DNA of 64,000 bases from positions 868,001-932,000 of the forward strand of contig NZ_CANLYK010000001.1 in assembly GCF_947495325.1 (NCBI RefSeq). The letters run 5' to 3'. The DNA is from an uncultured Allomuricauda sp. Lineage in GTDB: Bacteria > Bacteroidota > Bacteroidia > Flavobacteriales > Flavobacteriaceae. The position numbers and the translations under genes are program-made. Below are positions 48,151-58,163 of the stretch, piece by piece (the stretch's first letter is position 1; each line of letters opens with the position of its first letter). Below the pieces are notes generated by a model that worked only from the letters and a program-made list of their open reading frames with translations, had not been told where the DNA came from and ran no database searches.

Positions 48151-48864
48151 TTATTGATTTTCAGCCTTGACAACCAATCTAAATCCTTCTCCGTGAATAT
48201 TTAGGATTTCCACAACATCATCCCTTTTAAGGTATTTTCTTAATTTGGCTATGTAAACATCCATACTTCTTGAAGTGAAATAGTTATCATCTCTCCATAT
48301 TTTGGTCAACGCTAATTCCCTGGGCATTAAATCATTTTCATGAAGCGCGAGAAGTCTCAACAACTCATTTTCCTTGGGAGAAAGTTTAACCGCTTCCTCA
48401 TCCATATATTTTAGGAAGCGAAGCTTTGAATTAAGGTGGAAATTTCCGATTTCAAATTCAAATTGCTTACTGTCTGCCAGGGTGCTGGATGCTTTTCGTT
48501 GAAGTATTGCTTTAAGTTTCATCAATAATACTTCAGAATCAAAAGGCTTGTTCAAATAATCATCTGCTCCGGCCTTATACCCCTTAAGCACATCTTCTTT
48601 CATGGTTTTGGCAGTAAGGAAAATAATTGGGACATTCTCATTCTTTTCCCGTATTTCCCTTGCCAAGGTAAACCCATCTTTATAAGGCATCATTACGTCC
48701 AGAATGCAAACATCATAGTTGTCTTTTTTGAACTTCTCAAAACCTTCCATTCCGTTCTTTGCCAGAACAACGTCAAAGTCGTTCATGGACAAATAATCCT
48801 TCAACACGATACCAAAGTTTGGATCGTCCTCAACTAAAAGTATTTTCTTTTTTTCTATTTCCAT
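48151..48864 (-). CDS. rprY: OmpR-family response regulator (RprY-like)
   Basis: 237 residues. Intact receiver: acidic pair in VEDDPNF, phospho-acceptor D56 (CILDVMMPYKDG), switch Thr in IFLTAK and Lys in NKPF. A winged-helix OmpR domain covers residues 140-232 (LSPKENELLRLLALHENDLM, then SRSMDVYIAKLRKYL). It follows the kinase gene by 6 bp. Similarity to the Bacteroides RprXY pair is my reading, so the symbol is provisional. Confidence 0.9.
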   Translation of the reverse strand: MEIEKKKILLVEDDPNFGIVLKDYLSMNDFDVVLAKNGMEGFEKFKKDNYDVCILDVMMPYKDGFTLAREIREKNENVPIIFLTAKTMKEDVLKGYKAGADDYLNKPFDSEVLLMKLKAILQRKASSTLADSKQFEFEIGNFHLNSKLRFLKYMDEEAVKLSPKENELLRLLALHENDLMPRELALTKIWRDDNYFTSRSMDVYIAKLRKYLKRDDVVEILNIHGEGFRLVVKAENQ

Positions 48865-48870
48865 GATTTT

Positions 48871-50451
48871 TTAAATTAAAGGTAGTTTTATGTAGAAAGT
48901 ACTTCCTTTTCCCTTTTCACTTTCTGCATAGACCTCTCCTTGATGATCTTCTATTATTCGTTTTACATAGGCCAACCCTAATCCATGACCCTTTACATTG
49001 TGAATGTCTCCGGTATGTTCCCGGTAAAATTTCTCAAAAACTCTTTTAAGGACCGCCTTGCTCATTCCAGCTCCCTGATCCTTCACTTTAACTATGATAC
49101 TGTTTTTAACCACTTCGGTAAAAACATCTATTTTAGGGGATTCCGTTGAATACTTTACCGCATTGTCCAAAATGTTGACGATTACATTGGTAAAGTGGAC
49201 ATCATTCGCCAGAATCTCTGACCTTTCGGCATCGCAATGCGAATTAATATAGCCTCCTCTATCAGCCACAATCAATTCAATATGTGCAATAGCATCTACT
49301 ATTATGTCATGAACATCTACCCTATCCTTACGTATATCCAACTGATTTTTTTCCAATTTGGATATTCTTAACACATTTTCTACCTGGGCATGCATACGTT
49401 TATTTTCATCCTTGATCATTCCCAAATACCGCAATACTTTTTCCTTGTCTTCAATTGATTTTGGATTTCTGATTGCTTCAACTGCCAAATTTATTGTGGC
49501 TATGGGAGTCTTAAACTCATGCGTCATATTGTTTATAAAGTCTGTCTTTATCTCAGATATCTGTTTCTGTTTTATCAATTGATAGATGGCACTGGAATAA
49601 GCTACCATAATCACAAGCGTAAAAATTAGGGATAATAAGGCCATACTCATTATCGACTGAAAAAGAAATTTCTTCATGGTTGGAAATGTGAGCAATAGCG
49701 AAAAACTCGAATTTCCCTCAGCATCTTTAAAGATGGGTGCCTTATACATTTTGGATTCAGAAAACTTGAACTTTTTGGATTTGATTTTGGTAGGATAGCC
49801 TTGGCTGTACACCCCATACTCATAATCGATATCTATGTTTCTATTTCCCAATTCTTGACTAAGCATCAGCTCCAATTCCTTTTTGGATACCCTTTTGTGT
49901 ATTGGACTGCTTTTGGCATACTCCATAAAAACGTCTTCCCAAGCTGCCTTATCAATACTGGACAGACCTCCTATCTTTTCCGCTTTTTGAATTGGGGTCA
50001 AACTATAACTTTTACCGTCCAGCCCAAATTCTTCCTTGAAAACGGTCTTGGTCCGCTTACTGGTCAAATTTTTAAATATTGTGGTGTCTTCCCCCCCTAA
50101 ATTATCAAAGAACGTTGATGTTATATTATAATCTTCTTCAAGAATTCCATGTGAATAGAACAGAATTTCATCAGAATTCAAATCCCTATCGACAAACATA
50201 AAATTTCTGAACTGGGTAGTTTTGGGTTCCCCAATACTATCAACCAGTGAAGCCAATCGGTCTGAATAATCTTTCATCTCCCTCTTCTCTACCCTGCTTG
50301 CAACTTTATCCAGTATGTCGGTGACCGTTCTTGAGAATTGCTCCTCTTTGTCATTTACAGATGTTCTTATCCAATACACTTGGACAAAAATTATCCCTAT
50401 AAGGGATAAGCTCATGAGAATGACGAGAAGAACGAATAGCTTCTTGTTCAT
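48871..50451 (-). CDS. rprX: Membrane sensor histidine kinase (RprX-like)
   Basis: 526 residues. Two transmembrane helices (about residues 6-28 and 275-297) enclose a roughly 245-residue extracytoplasmic sensor. HisKA has the phospho-accepting H311 in NNMTHEFKTPIATI; the ATPase domain shows VNILDNAVKYS, VKDQGAGM, FEKFYREHTG and GHGLGLAYVKRI. It forms an operon with the OmpR-type regulator 6 bp downstream. The stimulus is not evident; symbol provisional. Confidence 0.9.
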   Translation of the reverse strand: MNKKLFVLLVILMSLSLIGIIFVQVYWIRTSVNDKEEQFSRTVTDILDKVASRVEKREMKDYSDRLASLVDSIGEPKTTQFRNFMFVDRDLNSDEILFYSHGILEEDYNITSTFFDNLGGEDTTIFKNLTSKRTKTVFKEEFGLDGKSYSLTPIQKAEKIGGLSSIDKAAWEDVFMEYAKSSPIHKRVSKKELELMLSQELGNRNIDIDYEYGVYSQGYPTKIKSKKFKFSESKMYKAPIFKDAEGNSSFSLLLTFPTMKKFLFQSIMSMALLSLIFTLVIMVAYSSAIYQLIKQKQISEIKTDFINNMTHEFKTPIATINLAVEAIRNPKSIEDKEKVLRYLGMIKDENKRMHAQVENVLRISKLEKNQLDIRKDRVDVHDIIVDAIAHIELIVADRGGYINSHCDAERSEILANDVHFTNVIVNILDNAVKYSTESPKIDVFTEVVKNSIIVKVKDQGAGMSKAVLKRVFEKFYREHTGDIHNVKGHGLGLAYVKRIIEDHQGEVYAESEKGKGSTFYIKLPLI

Positions 50452-50528
50452 CGGGGTAAAATTAGAAATTTAACATTTAGGCCTTTTATCGTTTAACCTA
50501 ACCTTAACAAAAATGTTAAAATTGTTGG

Positions 50529-51116
50529 TCAATTTGCAAGGGCAACAAGTCTTTTATGCAGGTTTACAACCTCTTTTTTGGTTGTTTTCAAATCAATGTT
50601 GTCTATATGGAATTGTGCAAGTGACAACTTTTCATGATCTTCCATCTGGTTTTTAATACGGCCTAAAACTTCTTTTTCAGAAACTCCATCCCTGTTCATA
50701 ACCCTATCCATTCTTAAACCGTTGGGTGCGGTAATTAAAATTACATAATCATATTGATCTTGGGATGCTTTTTCAAAAATAAGGGCAGTTTCCTGAATCA
50801 CGTAGGGCGATTGCTGTATTTTCGCCCATTCTTTAAAATCTTCTTTTACTGCGGGATGTACAATTTCATTTAATGCCTGCAACATTTTGGGATTTTCAAA
50901 AACCTTGCTCGCAATAAAATTTCTGTTCAGGGCTTCGCCTTCATATGCCTTTTCACCAAGTAAAGAAATTATTGCTTTTTTTAGTTGGGAAGACTCGGTC
51001 ATCAAACGCTTTGCTTCTGAATCTGAATCATATATTGGAACTCCCAAATCCTTAAACATTCCTGCCACGGTGCTCTTTCCCGTTCCAATTCCACCTGTCA
51101 ACCCTACAATCTTCAT
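50529..51116 (-). CDS. coaE: Dephospho-CoA kinase
   Basis: 195 residues. The last step of CoA synthesis, phosphorylating dephospho-CoA. P-loop GLTGGIGTGKSTVAG at the N-terminus, PIYDSDSEAKRLM, HPAVKEDF, QETALIFEK and DRVMNRDGVSEKEVLGRI are family motifs. It overlaps the ybbR stop by 4 bp on the minus strand. Confidence 0.96.
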   Translation of the reverse strand: MKIVGLTGGIGTGKSTVAGMFKDLGVPIYDSDSEAKRLMTESSQLKKAIISLLGEKAYEGEALNRNFIASKVFENPKMLQALNEIVHPAVKEDFKEWAKIQQSPYVIQETALIFEKASQDQYDYVILITAPNGLRMDRVMNRDGVSEKEVLGRIKNQMEDHEKLSLAQFHIDNIDLKTTKKEVVNLHKRLVALAN

Positions 51117-52069
51117 TCCTGTTCTAAAACAAAATTAATTTTATTTTCAAGCAATCGTACTCCATGAACTTTTTCAGGTTTCTTTGTGACTTCTAAAAAC
51201 AACTCATTACCGTTTGAGCCATTCAGCTGTTTATAATCAGCTACAATTTCAAAATCTTTTGACGTAATTGTTTTCAATTGGTCTATTGTTGCTTTACAAA
51301 GAACCGTAATGGAATTAGGGAATGTATTGACTTTGTAACCTTCGGGAAAATTTAAAACTTGAATTGGAATATCGAAAACCTTCTCAGAGAATTTGTCCAC
51401 TTTCCCAGAAACATTGGTTCTGTTGGTGGCAAAAATGCTATTATTTAGGCTTTTGGGAAAAACGAGGAGTACATTCTCCGAAAAATCAGAAGAAAGATCG
51501 GTCATTTCAACTTTTGATGTGTAAATGGCGGTAAGGGTATCAATCTCTGCTTTAGGCCCCTTAACAAGAATCTTATCGGGGCTGAGTTTCAGATCTCCAT
51601 TAAGTATGTAATTCTGTTTGAACTGTAAATCAATATCGGCCTTAATTGGCACTTCTTTTGACGCTACTTGATAAAGGTTCACTTCAAGTTGGTCTCTATC
51701 CAAGTCAATTAACGAAATGCTCTGGGAAAGCTGTCTTTCCATTTGTTTTTTAACCGCATCCTCTGTCAAAATGTAATTTCCATTCCGATACTCAACTTGG
51801 GATAAATCTACATCAACACGTTTATTGGAAAAATTATAGTAGAGAAATTGAAATCCACTTGTTCTGATTTTTGCTTCCATAGAATTGACAGCATCGTTAC
51901 CCAATAACAACGTATCTGGCAGATTCTTATAATTTAAATTGAAGTTGGCCCGGGATTCATAAGGTTCCGATAGATTGCTCAGGAACCAAGCAAGGAATGA
52001 GCATATCAAAAAAAGTGAAAATACCTTCACTTTTCTTTTATTCAAACCACCTATCAACTTTTTGAACAC
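51113..52069 (-). CDS. YbbR-domain membrane protein
   Basis: 318 residues. One N-terminal transmembrane segment (about residues 14-30) followed by YbbR-like beta repeats (LKLSPDKILVKGPKAEIDTLT and LNFPEGYKVNTFPNSITVLC). YbbR proteins in Firmicutes activate the diadenylate cyclase CdaA, but no cyclase gene is next to this one, so that role should not be assumed. Positioned between coaE and a glycosyltransferase gene. Confidence 0.82.
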   Translation of the reverse strand: MFKKLIGGLNKRKVKVFSLFLICSFLAWFLSNLSEPYESRANFNLNYKNLPDTLLLGNDAVNSMEAKIRTSGFQFLYYNFSNKRVDVDLSQVEYRNGNYILTEDAVKKQMERQLSQSISLIDLDRDQLEVNLYQVASKEVPIKADIDLQFKQNYILNGDLKLSPDKILVKGPKAEIDTLTAIYTSKVEMTDLSSDFSENVLLVFPKSLNNSIFATNRTNVSGKVDKFSEKVFDIPIQVLNFPEGYKVNTFPNSITVLCKATIDQLKTITSKDFEIVADYKQLNGSNGNELFLEVTKKPEKVHGVRLLENKINFVLEQE

Positions 52070-52071
52070 TT

Positions 52072-53079
52072 CTACTTTCTTTTAAAGAATAATTTAGGGA
52101 ACAGCTTTTCTGGTTCCTTGCTATTAAAGTTAAGCAAGATTGTGGATCTTATAAAACCTATTCCATATCCTGTAAACTGTATTAATGTGGCAAAAATTGT
52201 CAGAAAAGCCACTTTTATGTTCTTAGTTTTAATCAGGGAATCCAAAAACAACAGTACTACATAAGCCCCAATGATTCCCAAGGGAAGAATAATTCCTATT
52301 ATCGCCAAAAATATGGATGCATATAATCCAATCATGAACAGGGTTGGAAACCAATAGGTCAACTTTGCGGTTCCTGGGTGCCATTTATTCAGAATGGGCC
52401 TGACCATTCCAAATTTATTGACTTGAATATAGAATTTTTTCCAGTCTATTCGTCTTTTATGATATACAAAGGCTTTTGAGAACAATCTGGTTGCATAGCC
52501 CGCTTTCCATATTCTAAAGGTTAGGTCAGGGTCTTCGCCGGGGTGTATTTGTCCAAATCCACCTGATTTTTCAAACGCTTCTTTGGAAATCCCCATATTG
52601 AAGCTTCGCGGTTGAAACTTATCGACAGAATTACTGCCCCCTCGTATACCTCCGGTGGTAAAAAAAGAAGTCATTACATAGTTTATTGCTTTCTGGACCG
52701 AAGTGAACGACTCATGTGCCGCATCAGGACCGCCAAAGCAGTGTACAAACTCTTCTTTTAGTTCATTGTTCACTTCAGTAAGATATTGTTGAGGCAATAT
52801 GCAATCAGAATCCAATATGATAAAATAGTTTCCCTTGGCTTTTTGCATTCCATAGTTTCTGGAATCTCCCGGGCCTGAATTTTCTTTAAAGTAATACGAA
52901 ATTTGTAGACTCTGTTGAAATCTTTTAACTGCTTCTTCAGAGCTTTCCGAAGAACCATCTTCAACAATCACAATCTCATAGCTCTCCTTAAAATCTTGAT
53001 GCAACAGGCTTTCCAACAGCTCCTGAATTTCTTCGGGCCTATTAAAAACTGGAACGATTATGGAAAAAAATAAGTTCAT
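52072..53079 (-). CDS. Family 2 glycosyltransferase, membrane-associated
   Basis: 335 residues. GT-A fold in residues 1-220: FFSIIVPVFNRPEEIQELLESLL, IVIVEDGSSESSE, the DxD-type LDSDC (ADP/UDP-sugar and metal binding), and GGFGQIHPGEDPDLTFR. Two to three transmembrane helices at about 245-310. It transfers a sugar to a lipid or polysaccharide; specificity unknown. Two bp upstream of the ybbR start. Confidence 0.9.
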   Translation of the reverse strand: MNLFFSIIVPVFNRPEEIQELLESLLHQDFKESYEIVIVEDGSSESSEEAVKRFQQSLQISYYFKENSGPGDSRNYGMQKAKGNYFIILDSDCILPQQYLTEVNNELKEEFVHCFGGPDAAHESFTSVQKAINYVMTSFFTTGGIRGGSNSVDKFQPRSFNMGISKEAFEKSGGFGQIHPGEDPDLTFRIWKAGYATRLFSKAFVYHKRRIDWKKFYIQVNKFGMVRPILNKWHPGTAKLTYWFPTLFMIGLYASIFLAIIGIILPLGIIGAYVVLLFLDSLIKTKNIKVAFLTIFATLIQFTGYGIGFIRSTILLNFNSKEPEKLFPKLFFKRK

Positions 53080-53085
53080 CCAAAA

Positions 53086-53113
53086 ACAGAAAAGCCACCC
53101 AAAAAGGATGGCT
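53086..53113 (-). terminator. Intrinsic terminator of fabI
   Basis: On the minus strand AGCCATCC (53113-53106) pairs with GGGTGGCT (53100-53093), one G-U pair, followed by T-rich TTTTCTG. It lies in the 54 bp between the fabI stop and the glycosyltransferase start. Confidence 0.8.
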
Positions 53114-53133
53114 CTTATAATTAGTCACACTTC

Positions 53134-53946
53134 TTACTTTGTGAATTCATCTATTACTTCTTGACTTACCCCCGTGTTGGAAAATCCACCATCATGGAAT
53201 AGGTTCTGCATGGTAACTTTTTTTGTCAAATCTGAAAAAAGACTTACCGTATAATCTGCACAATCGGCGGCAGATGCATTTCCGAGAGGAGACATTTTTT
53301 CAGCATAGCTGATAAATCCATCAAATCCTTTTACCCCTTGTCCAGCAGTCGTTGGCGTTGGAGATTGGGAAATAGTGTTTACCCGCACCTTCTTTTCTTT
53401 TCCAAAGAAATATCCAAAACTCCTGGCTACAGATTCCAAATAGGCTTTGTTGTCGGCCATATCATTGTAATCTGGAAACGTGCGCTGCGCTGCCATATAG
53501 GTCAGGGCAACTATACTGCCCCACTCGTTCATGGCGTCAGATTTATATAGTGATTGCATTACTTTATGGAACGAGAGTGCGGAAACATCCCACCCTTTTG
53601 CCGTAAAGTCATATTTTTCATCGGTATACGCCCTGCCTTTTCTAACATTAACGGACATTCCAATGGAGTGTAACACAAAATCCAACTTTCCACCTAAAAT
53701 TTCCATGGACTGGGTCACCAAATTCTGCAAATCTTCTTCATTGGTAGCATCCGCGGGAATGATTTCTGAATTTGTCTTTGCGGCCAACTCTTTAATCTGT
53801 CCCATTCGCATTGCAATGGGTGCATTCGTCAACACAAAAGTTCCGCCTTCTTCATGAACACGCTCTGCAGTTTTCCATGCAATGGAATTCTCATCCAAAG
53901 CTCCAAAAATGATTCCTTTTTTACCTTTTAAAAGATTATAAGCCAT
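53134..53946 (-). CDS. fabI: Enoyl-ACP reductase (NADH)
   Basis: 270 residues. Reduces trans-2-enoyl-ACP in fatty-acid elongation and is the target of triclosan-like inhibitors. Motifs: GKKGIIFGALDENSIAW, the FabI-type Tyr-x6-Lys pair (Y-NDMADN-K), and SPTPTTAGQGV in the substrate loop. The start is preceded by a -7-like box (CAAAGATA, 53973-53980 reverse). Divergent from nothing; recN lies upstream on the same strand. Confidence 0.95.
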   Translation of the reverse strand: MAYNLLKGKKGIIFGALDENSIAWKTAERVHEEGGTFVLTNAPIAMRMGQIKELAAKTNSEIIPADATNEEDLQNLVTQSMEILGGKLDFVLHSIGMSVNVRKGRAYTDEKYDFTAKGWDVSALSFHKVMQSLYKSDAMNEWGSIVALTYMAAQRTFPDYNDMADNKAYLESVARSFGYFFGKEKKVRVNTISQSPTPTTAGQGVKGFDGFISYAEKMSPLGNASAADCADYTVSLFSDLTKKVTMQNLFHDGGFSNTGVSQEVIDEFTK

Positions 53947-54037
53947 AGTATTTATCTAATGTTGGTTTGCGACAAAGATATTTAATCTTATCGATTTTTT
54001 CTGTTTTGATATTATTCAACAAAGTAACGCGCATACC

Positions 54038-55690
54038 CTACTGCAAAAGTTGTCTTGCATGGGCCAAGGCCGATTCTGATATAGATTTTCCGCCCAGCAT
54101 TTCTGCCAGCTCATTTATGCGTTCTTCAGGGTTAAGTTTTTTCATTTGCGTACTTGTTCCATCTGCAATTTCTTCTTTAAAAACTTTGAATTGCTGTGCT
54201 CCCTTGGAAGCTACCTGGGGTAAATGGGTAATGGAAAAAACCTGCATGGTCTTACTCATCTGCTGCATAATTTCTCCCATTCGATTTGAAATTTCTCCTG
54301 AAACTCCAGTATCAATTTCATCGAACATCATAGTAGGCAATTGCTCGTATTTGGCCAAAATGGATTTTATCGTCAACATAATCCGCGATAATTCTCCTCC
54401 TGATGCTACTTTTTTTAGCTCACCATAATCCGAACCTTTGTTGGCAGAAAACAAAAATACCAAATCGTCCTTTCCGTTCGATTTAAATGTAGCGGCAGGA
54501 TTAACTTCAATTTTAAAAGTAGCCGAAGGCATTCCCAAAGAATACAGACTTTCTTGAAGCGTACTCTTCAACTTTGGAATTAAAGTATTTCTTGCTTTCC
54601 TTATTTTGATTGCCTCTTCCTCAACTTGCTTTGTGATTTGCGAGACTTCGACTTCCTTATCTTTTATTTTCGACTCAATATTTTCAACAGCATCCACTTT
54701 AACAGACAATTCATTCCTAATTTCAATAAGTTCTTCAACCGAATTTACTTGATGCTTTTTCTGTAAATCATACAATTGCTGTAACTGTGCGTTTACAGTC
54801 TCCAATCTCAAGGGATTGGCCTCAACACCATCCTTTACATGCTCAAGTTCAGAAGCAATATCATCCATTTCTATAAAAATGGACTGCACTCGCTCATTTA
54901 GTGCGGAATACGTATTCCCAAAATCAGCTAAGTTTTGAAACGCCCGCTTTAAATCCGTCAACTTCCCCAATATCCCAATCTGCTCGTCATTTAGCAATTG
55001 ATTCCCTCGGGATAATTGCTCCATAATCTGTTCCACATTGTTCAATTGCTCAAATTCAGCTTCAAGTTCCGCTTGAGCACCAATTTTTAATTGTGCCGAC
55101 TCAAGTTCTTTCAGCAAAAAGCTGTTGTAATCATGTTCTTTGTTTGAATTGGATTGAAAATCCATCAGTTCTTGCAGCTCCTTTGATGCTTTCTTATACC
55201 TTTCTAAAAACCTTTTATACGCATCAAGGTTTTCATTATTTTCCGCTAACGCATCTACAACTTTTAATTGAAAATCATTTTCTGTCAATCGTAAAGTTTG
55301 ATGTTGGGAGTGTACATCGACCAAACGTTCGCCCAAATTCCTCAGTACTTCAAGTACTACCGGGGAATCGTTTACAAATGCCCTTGATTTTCCACTTGGG
55401 AGAATTTCCCTTCTCAAAATGGTTACCGCTTCATAATCCAGATCATTTGCATCAAAAAAAGGGTTCAGTTCGTATTTAGAAATTTCAAACTCTGCTTCAA
55501 TGATGCATTTTTGGGCTTTGTTTTTGAGTGAAGACAAATCGGCCCGTTTCCCCAAAACTAAAGAAAGTCCACCCAACAAAATAGACTTACCTGCTCCTGT
55601 CTCACCAGTAATAGTAGTAAATCCATTAGAAAACGACACATTAAGATCGTCTATTAAGGCGTAATTTTGAATTGAAAGATTATTAAGCAA
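54038..55690 (-). CDS. recN: DNA repair protein RecN
   Basis: 550 residues, SMC-like ATPase for double-strand break repair. N-terminal P-loop TTITGETGAGKSILLGGLSLVLG, the long coiled coil (about 155-365), the signature LKKVASGGELSRIMLTIKSI, and Walker B MMFDEIDTGVSGEISNRMG. Length and order fit RecN. The upstream porD-coaBC genes are on the same strand, 46 bp before its start. Confidence 0.97.
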   Translation of the reverse strand: MLNNLSIQNYALIDDLNVSFSNGFTTITGETGAGKSILLGGLSLVLGKRADLSSLKNKAQKCIIEAEFEISKYELNPFFDANDLDYEAVTILRREILPSGKSRAFVNDSPVVLEVLRNLGERLVDVHSQHQTLRLTENDFQLKVVDALAENNENLDAYKRFLERYKKASKELQELMDFQSNSNKEHDYNSFLLKELESAQLKIGAQAELEAEFEQLNNVEQIMEQLSRGNQLLNDEQIGILGKLTDLKRAFQNLADFGNTYSALNERVQSIFIEMDDIASELEHVKDGVEANPLRLETVNAQLQQLYDLQKKHQVNSVEELIEIRNELSVKVDAVENIESKIKDKEVEVSQITKQVEEEAIKIRKARNTLIPKLKSTLQESLYSLGMPSATFKIEVNPAATFKSNGKDDLVFLFSANKGSDYGELKKVASGGELSRIMLTIKSILAKYEQLPTMMFDEIDTGVSGEISNRMGEIMQQMSKTMQVFSITHLPQVASKGAQQFKVFKEEIADGTSTQMKKLNPEERINELAEMLGGKSISESALAHARQLLQ

Positions 55691-55736
55691 CGTAGAAGAT
55701 TTTCTCGGTAAAGATAAATGTCTTTAGAGAAACTGA

Positions 55737-56627
55737 CTAGTATTTTATTTGGTTCCAGGTATTGGAGTAAAATGGCGCAACCCTATTCAAGGTTTCTTTG
55801 AGTTTTACGATATCTACCTTAGGGCCATCAGAAAAAATGTTTTTTATCTCTTCCGATTTTGAATCAAAAAATGTCTGAATCAAAAAGGCGTTGGGCCTAC
55901 GCTTGATCAGGGTTTCAAAGAGACGCATGCTTCCTGCAATAATTTGCTTTCCCGTACTATTGTTATCACCTAAAATATCCAACCCTTTTCTATGGTAGTT
56001 GTACATGGCAATACGGTACTCCCTAAAAGAATTGCTCAGTAAATTGTCCACTAATTCAAAACGTGAACGACTTCCTGTTTCTTGTTTCCAGCCTGCAGCA
56101 TTGGAGCCTTGGGCCTGCGTAACAATATTCTGAGCCTTTCTAAACATTTCATCACCACCTTCTAAAGAAAAAGTATCTGCATCCAAACCTAAAATGATAT
56201 AAACGTAATAGGATACAACTGCAATTAAATTGGACTCAAAAACATTCTCGTTATATACCAAAGGTTGAAATTCTTGGTATTGAAAGTTGAAGGAATCGTC
56301 TTTATAATTAAAAACTGGGCTTTCATATGAACTATTAAAGACCGGTCTTGAAGATTGAATTTGAATGTTGGCATCAAAACGATCTGATTCATATTGGGTA
56401 ACGGTTATGAACAATCTTGCATTTACCCGTTCATTTTCGTTGTAAACCCTATTGGTCCATTTATTCTTGTTCACAAAATCACTGAGTGATCGTTCCAGAG
56501 TCCTAAAAATCTGTTGGTTTGTTTGACTAACCTGATCTGAATTGACAGTGACCGTACAATTCAATTCCTGGGCACAAATTAACTGTGAAGTTGAAAGAAA
56601 AAAAGCGAACAGTACAATTCTAAACAT
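55737..56627 (-). CDS. porD: Type IX secretion protein PorD (DUF4835)
   Basis: About 296 residues from the ATG at 56627. Signal peptide (MFRIVLFAFFL to CAQE). Family motifs: LNCTVTVNSDQVSQTNQQIF, FITVTQYESDRFDANIQIQSSRPVFNSSYES, and the mid region GLDADTFSLEGG. Periplasmic or outer-membrane component of the type IX secretion and gliding machinery. It overlaps the coaBC stop by 8 bp. Confidence 0.9.
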   Translation of the reverse strand: MFRIVLFAFFLSTSQLICAQELNCTVTVNSDQVSQTNQQIFRTLERSLSDFVNKNKWTNRVYNENERVNARLFITVTQYESDRFDANIQIQSSRPVFNSSYESPVFNYKDDSFNFQYQEFQPLVYNENVFESNLIAVVSYYVYIILGLDADTFSLEGGDEMFRKAQNIVTQAQGSNAAGWKQETGSRSRFELVDNLLSNSFREYRIAMYNYHRKGLDILGDNNSTGKQIIAGSMRLFETLIKRRPNAFLIQTFFDSKSEEIKNIFSDGPKVDIVKLKETLNRVAPFYSNTWNQIKY

Positions 56628-57825
56628 GAATTCTGGAGATGATTTCTTTCCAAATGTCTGAAGCGACATCTGGCTTTGTCTTCAATTCAAACGTTTTTAT
56701 ATCCAAATTCTTATCAACGAAGGTTATTTTATTGGTATTTCCACCAAAACCAGCCCCTTCATCCTTTAGGGAGTTTAGCACAATGGCATCTAGGTTTTTC
56801 CGCTTTAATTTTCCCTTGGCATTTTCAAGTTCATTTTCGGTTTCCAAAGCAAATCCTACCAAAAATTGATGCTTTTTTTCCTTCCCTAACGAAAAAAGAA
56901 TGTCGGGGTTTCGTTCCAGCTCAATCTGTAAATCATCATCTTTCTTTTTCAGTTTTTCCTCAGCGACATGTTTTGGGCGATAATCCGCAACAGCCGCAGC
57001 ACAAACAGCTACATCTACACTTTCATAATGTTCATGCGAAGCATCAAACATTTCTTGTGCAGTTGTTACCCGTACTAGATTAATGCTGCTATGGACTACA
57101 TTTAGGTTTGTAGGGCCTGAAATCAAAATGACTTCAGCTCCCAAATTGGCGGCCTGCTTGGCCAATTCAAAGCCCATTGTTCCAGAAGAACGATTCCCCA
57201 AAAACCGAACGGGATCAATAGCTTCATGGGTTGGTCCTGCCGTAATCAATACTTTTTTCCCATTTAGCACAAGTCCATTAGCGATATGCTCCTGGATAAA
57301 CTGCACAATAGTTTCGGGTTCTGCCATACGTCCCTCCCCATGTAATCCACTGGCTAATTCTCCAGATTCTGCTGGAATCATGATATTGTTAAATGATTCC
57401 AATTTTTCAAAAGAAGCCTTGGTTGAAGGGTGTTTGTACATATCCAGGTCCATTGCCGGTGCATAAAAAACAGGGCATTTGGCTGATAAGTACGTTGCCA
57501 TTAGGAGATTATCACAGGTACCGTGAGCCATTTTGGATAGTGTATTCGCAGTTGCCGGTGCAACAATCATATAATCGGCCCAAAGCCCCAATTCTACATG
57601 ATTGTTCCAAGAAATGCTTCCATCTTCCTTATTAACAAAATCTGTCAATACAGGATTTTTAGATAATGTGGCCAATGTAAGGGGAGAAACAAAAGAGCTG
57701 GCACTTTGGGTCATTACAATTTTGACCTCGGCACCAGCTTTTATCAATATCCTAACAAGAAATGTTGTTTTGTATGCGGCAATTCCTCCGGTAATGCCCA
57801 AAAGGATGTGTTTACCGCTAAGCAT
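56620..57825 (-). CDS. coaBC: Bifunctional phosphopantothenoylcysteine decarboxylase/synthetase
   Basis: 401 residues. CoaC domain (1-180): ILLGITGGIAAYKTTFLVR, active-site His in NHVELGLWAD, and substrate loop PAMDLDMYKHP. CoaB domain (190-401): VLITAGPTHEAIDPVRFLGNRSSGTMGFELAKQAA and AAAVADYRPK. Both CoA-synthesis steps (coupling 4'-phosphopantothenate to cysteine, then decarboxylation) in one polypeptide. The omega-like gene starts 2 bp upstream. Confidence 0.97.
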   Translation of the reverse strand: MLSGKHILLGITGGIAAYKTTFLVRILIKAGAEVKIVMTQSASSFVSPLTLATLSKNPVLTDFVNKEDGSISWNNHVELGLWADYMIVAPATANTLSKMAHGTCDNLLMATYLSAKCPVFYAPAMDLDMYKHPSTKASFEKLESFNNIMIPAESGELASGLHGEGRMAEPETIVQFIQEHIANGLVLNGKKVLITAGPTHEAIDPVRFLGNRSSGTMGFELAKQAANLGAEVILISGPTNLNVVHSSINLVRVTTAQEMFDASHEHYESVDVAVCAAAVADYRPKHVAEEKLKKKDDDLQIELERNPDILFSLGKEKKHQFLVGFALETENELENAKGKLKRKNLDAIVLNSLKDEGAGFGGNTNKITFVDKNLDIKTFELKTKPDVASDIWKEIISRIHV

Positions 57826-57827
57826 TA

Positions 57828-58154
57828 TTAGGCGTCTTTCTCAGTATTCCTATAGTATATTTTATCTTCCAACCACTCCATAACCGCCAATGCATGGGGT
57901 TTTGGCAATTTTTCATAAAATTTGGAAACTTCAATCTGTTCTTTGTTTTCAAAGACCTCTTCCAAACTATCACTATAGGTTGCAAATTCTTCCAGTTTTT
58001 CCAATAATTCCTTTTTTATTTCAGAATTGATTTGGATCGCACGTTTAGAGGCAATGGAAATTGCTTCGTAAATGTTGTCTGTTTTTTCGTCAAATTCGTT
58101 TCTATCATGAGTTACGGTAGAAACTGGGGCCTTTGTATTTTTTAAATCTTGCAT
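57828..58154 (-). CDS. rpoZ: RNA polymerase omega-like subunit
   Basis: 108 residues, Bacteroidota-type RpoZ-like protein. The pattern TDNIYEAISIASKRAIQIN matches the conserved helix of omega (ANRFELVLLASRRA in E. coli). The C-terminal acidic part is typical of the phylum's version. It may help RNA polymerase assembly. Its position between bamD and coaBC is the usual order in this group. Confidence 0.88.
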   Translation of the reverse strand: MQDLKNTKAPVSTVTHDRNEFDEKTDNIYEAISIASKRAIQINSEIKKELLEKLEEFATYSDSLEEVFENKEQIEVSKFYEKLPKPHALAVMEWLEDKIYYRNTEKDA

Positions 58155-58163
58155 GTGTTGTGC

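Noticed and set aside
51113..52069. YbbR protein as part of a cyclic-di-AMP operon.
   Set aside because: No diadenylate cyclase gene is adjacent; context is coaE and a glycosyltransferase.
53531..54428. Antisense frames of 108-153 codons opposite fabI and recN.
   Set aside because: Shadows of well supported genes; no recognised motif.
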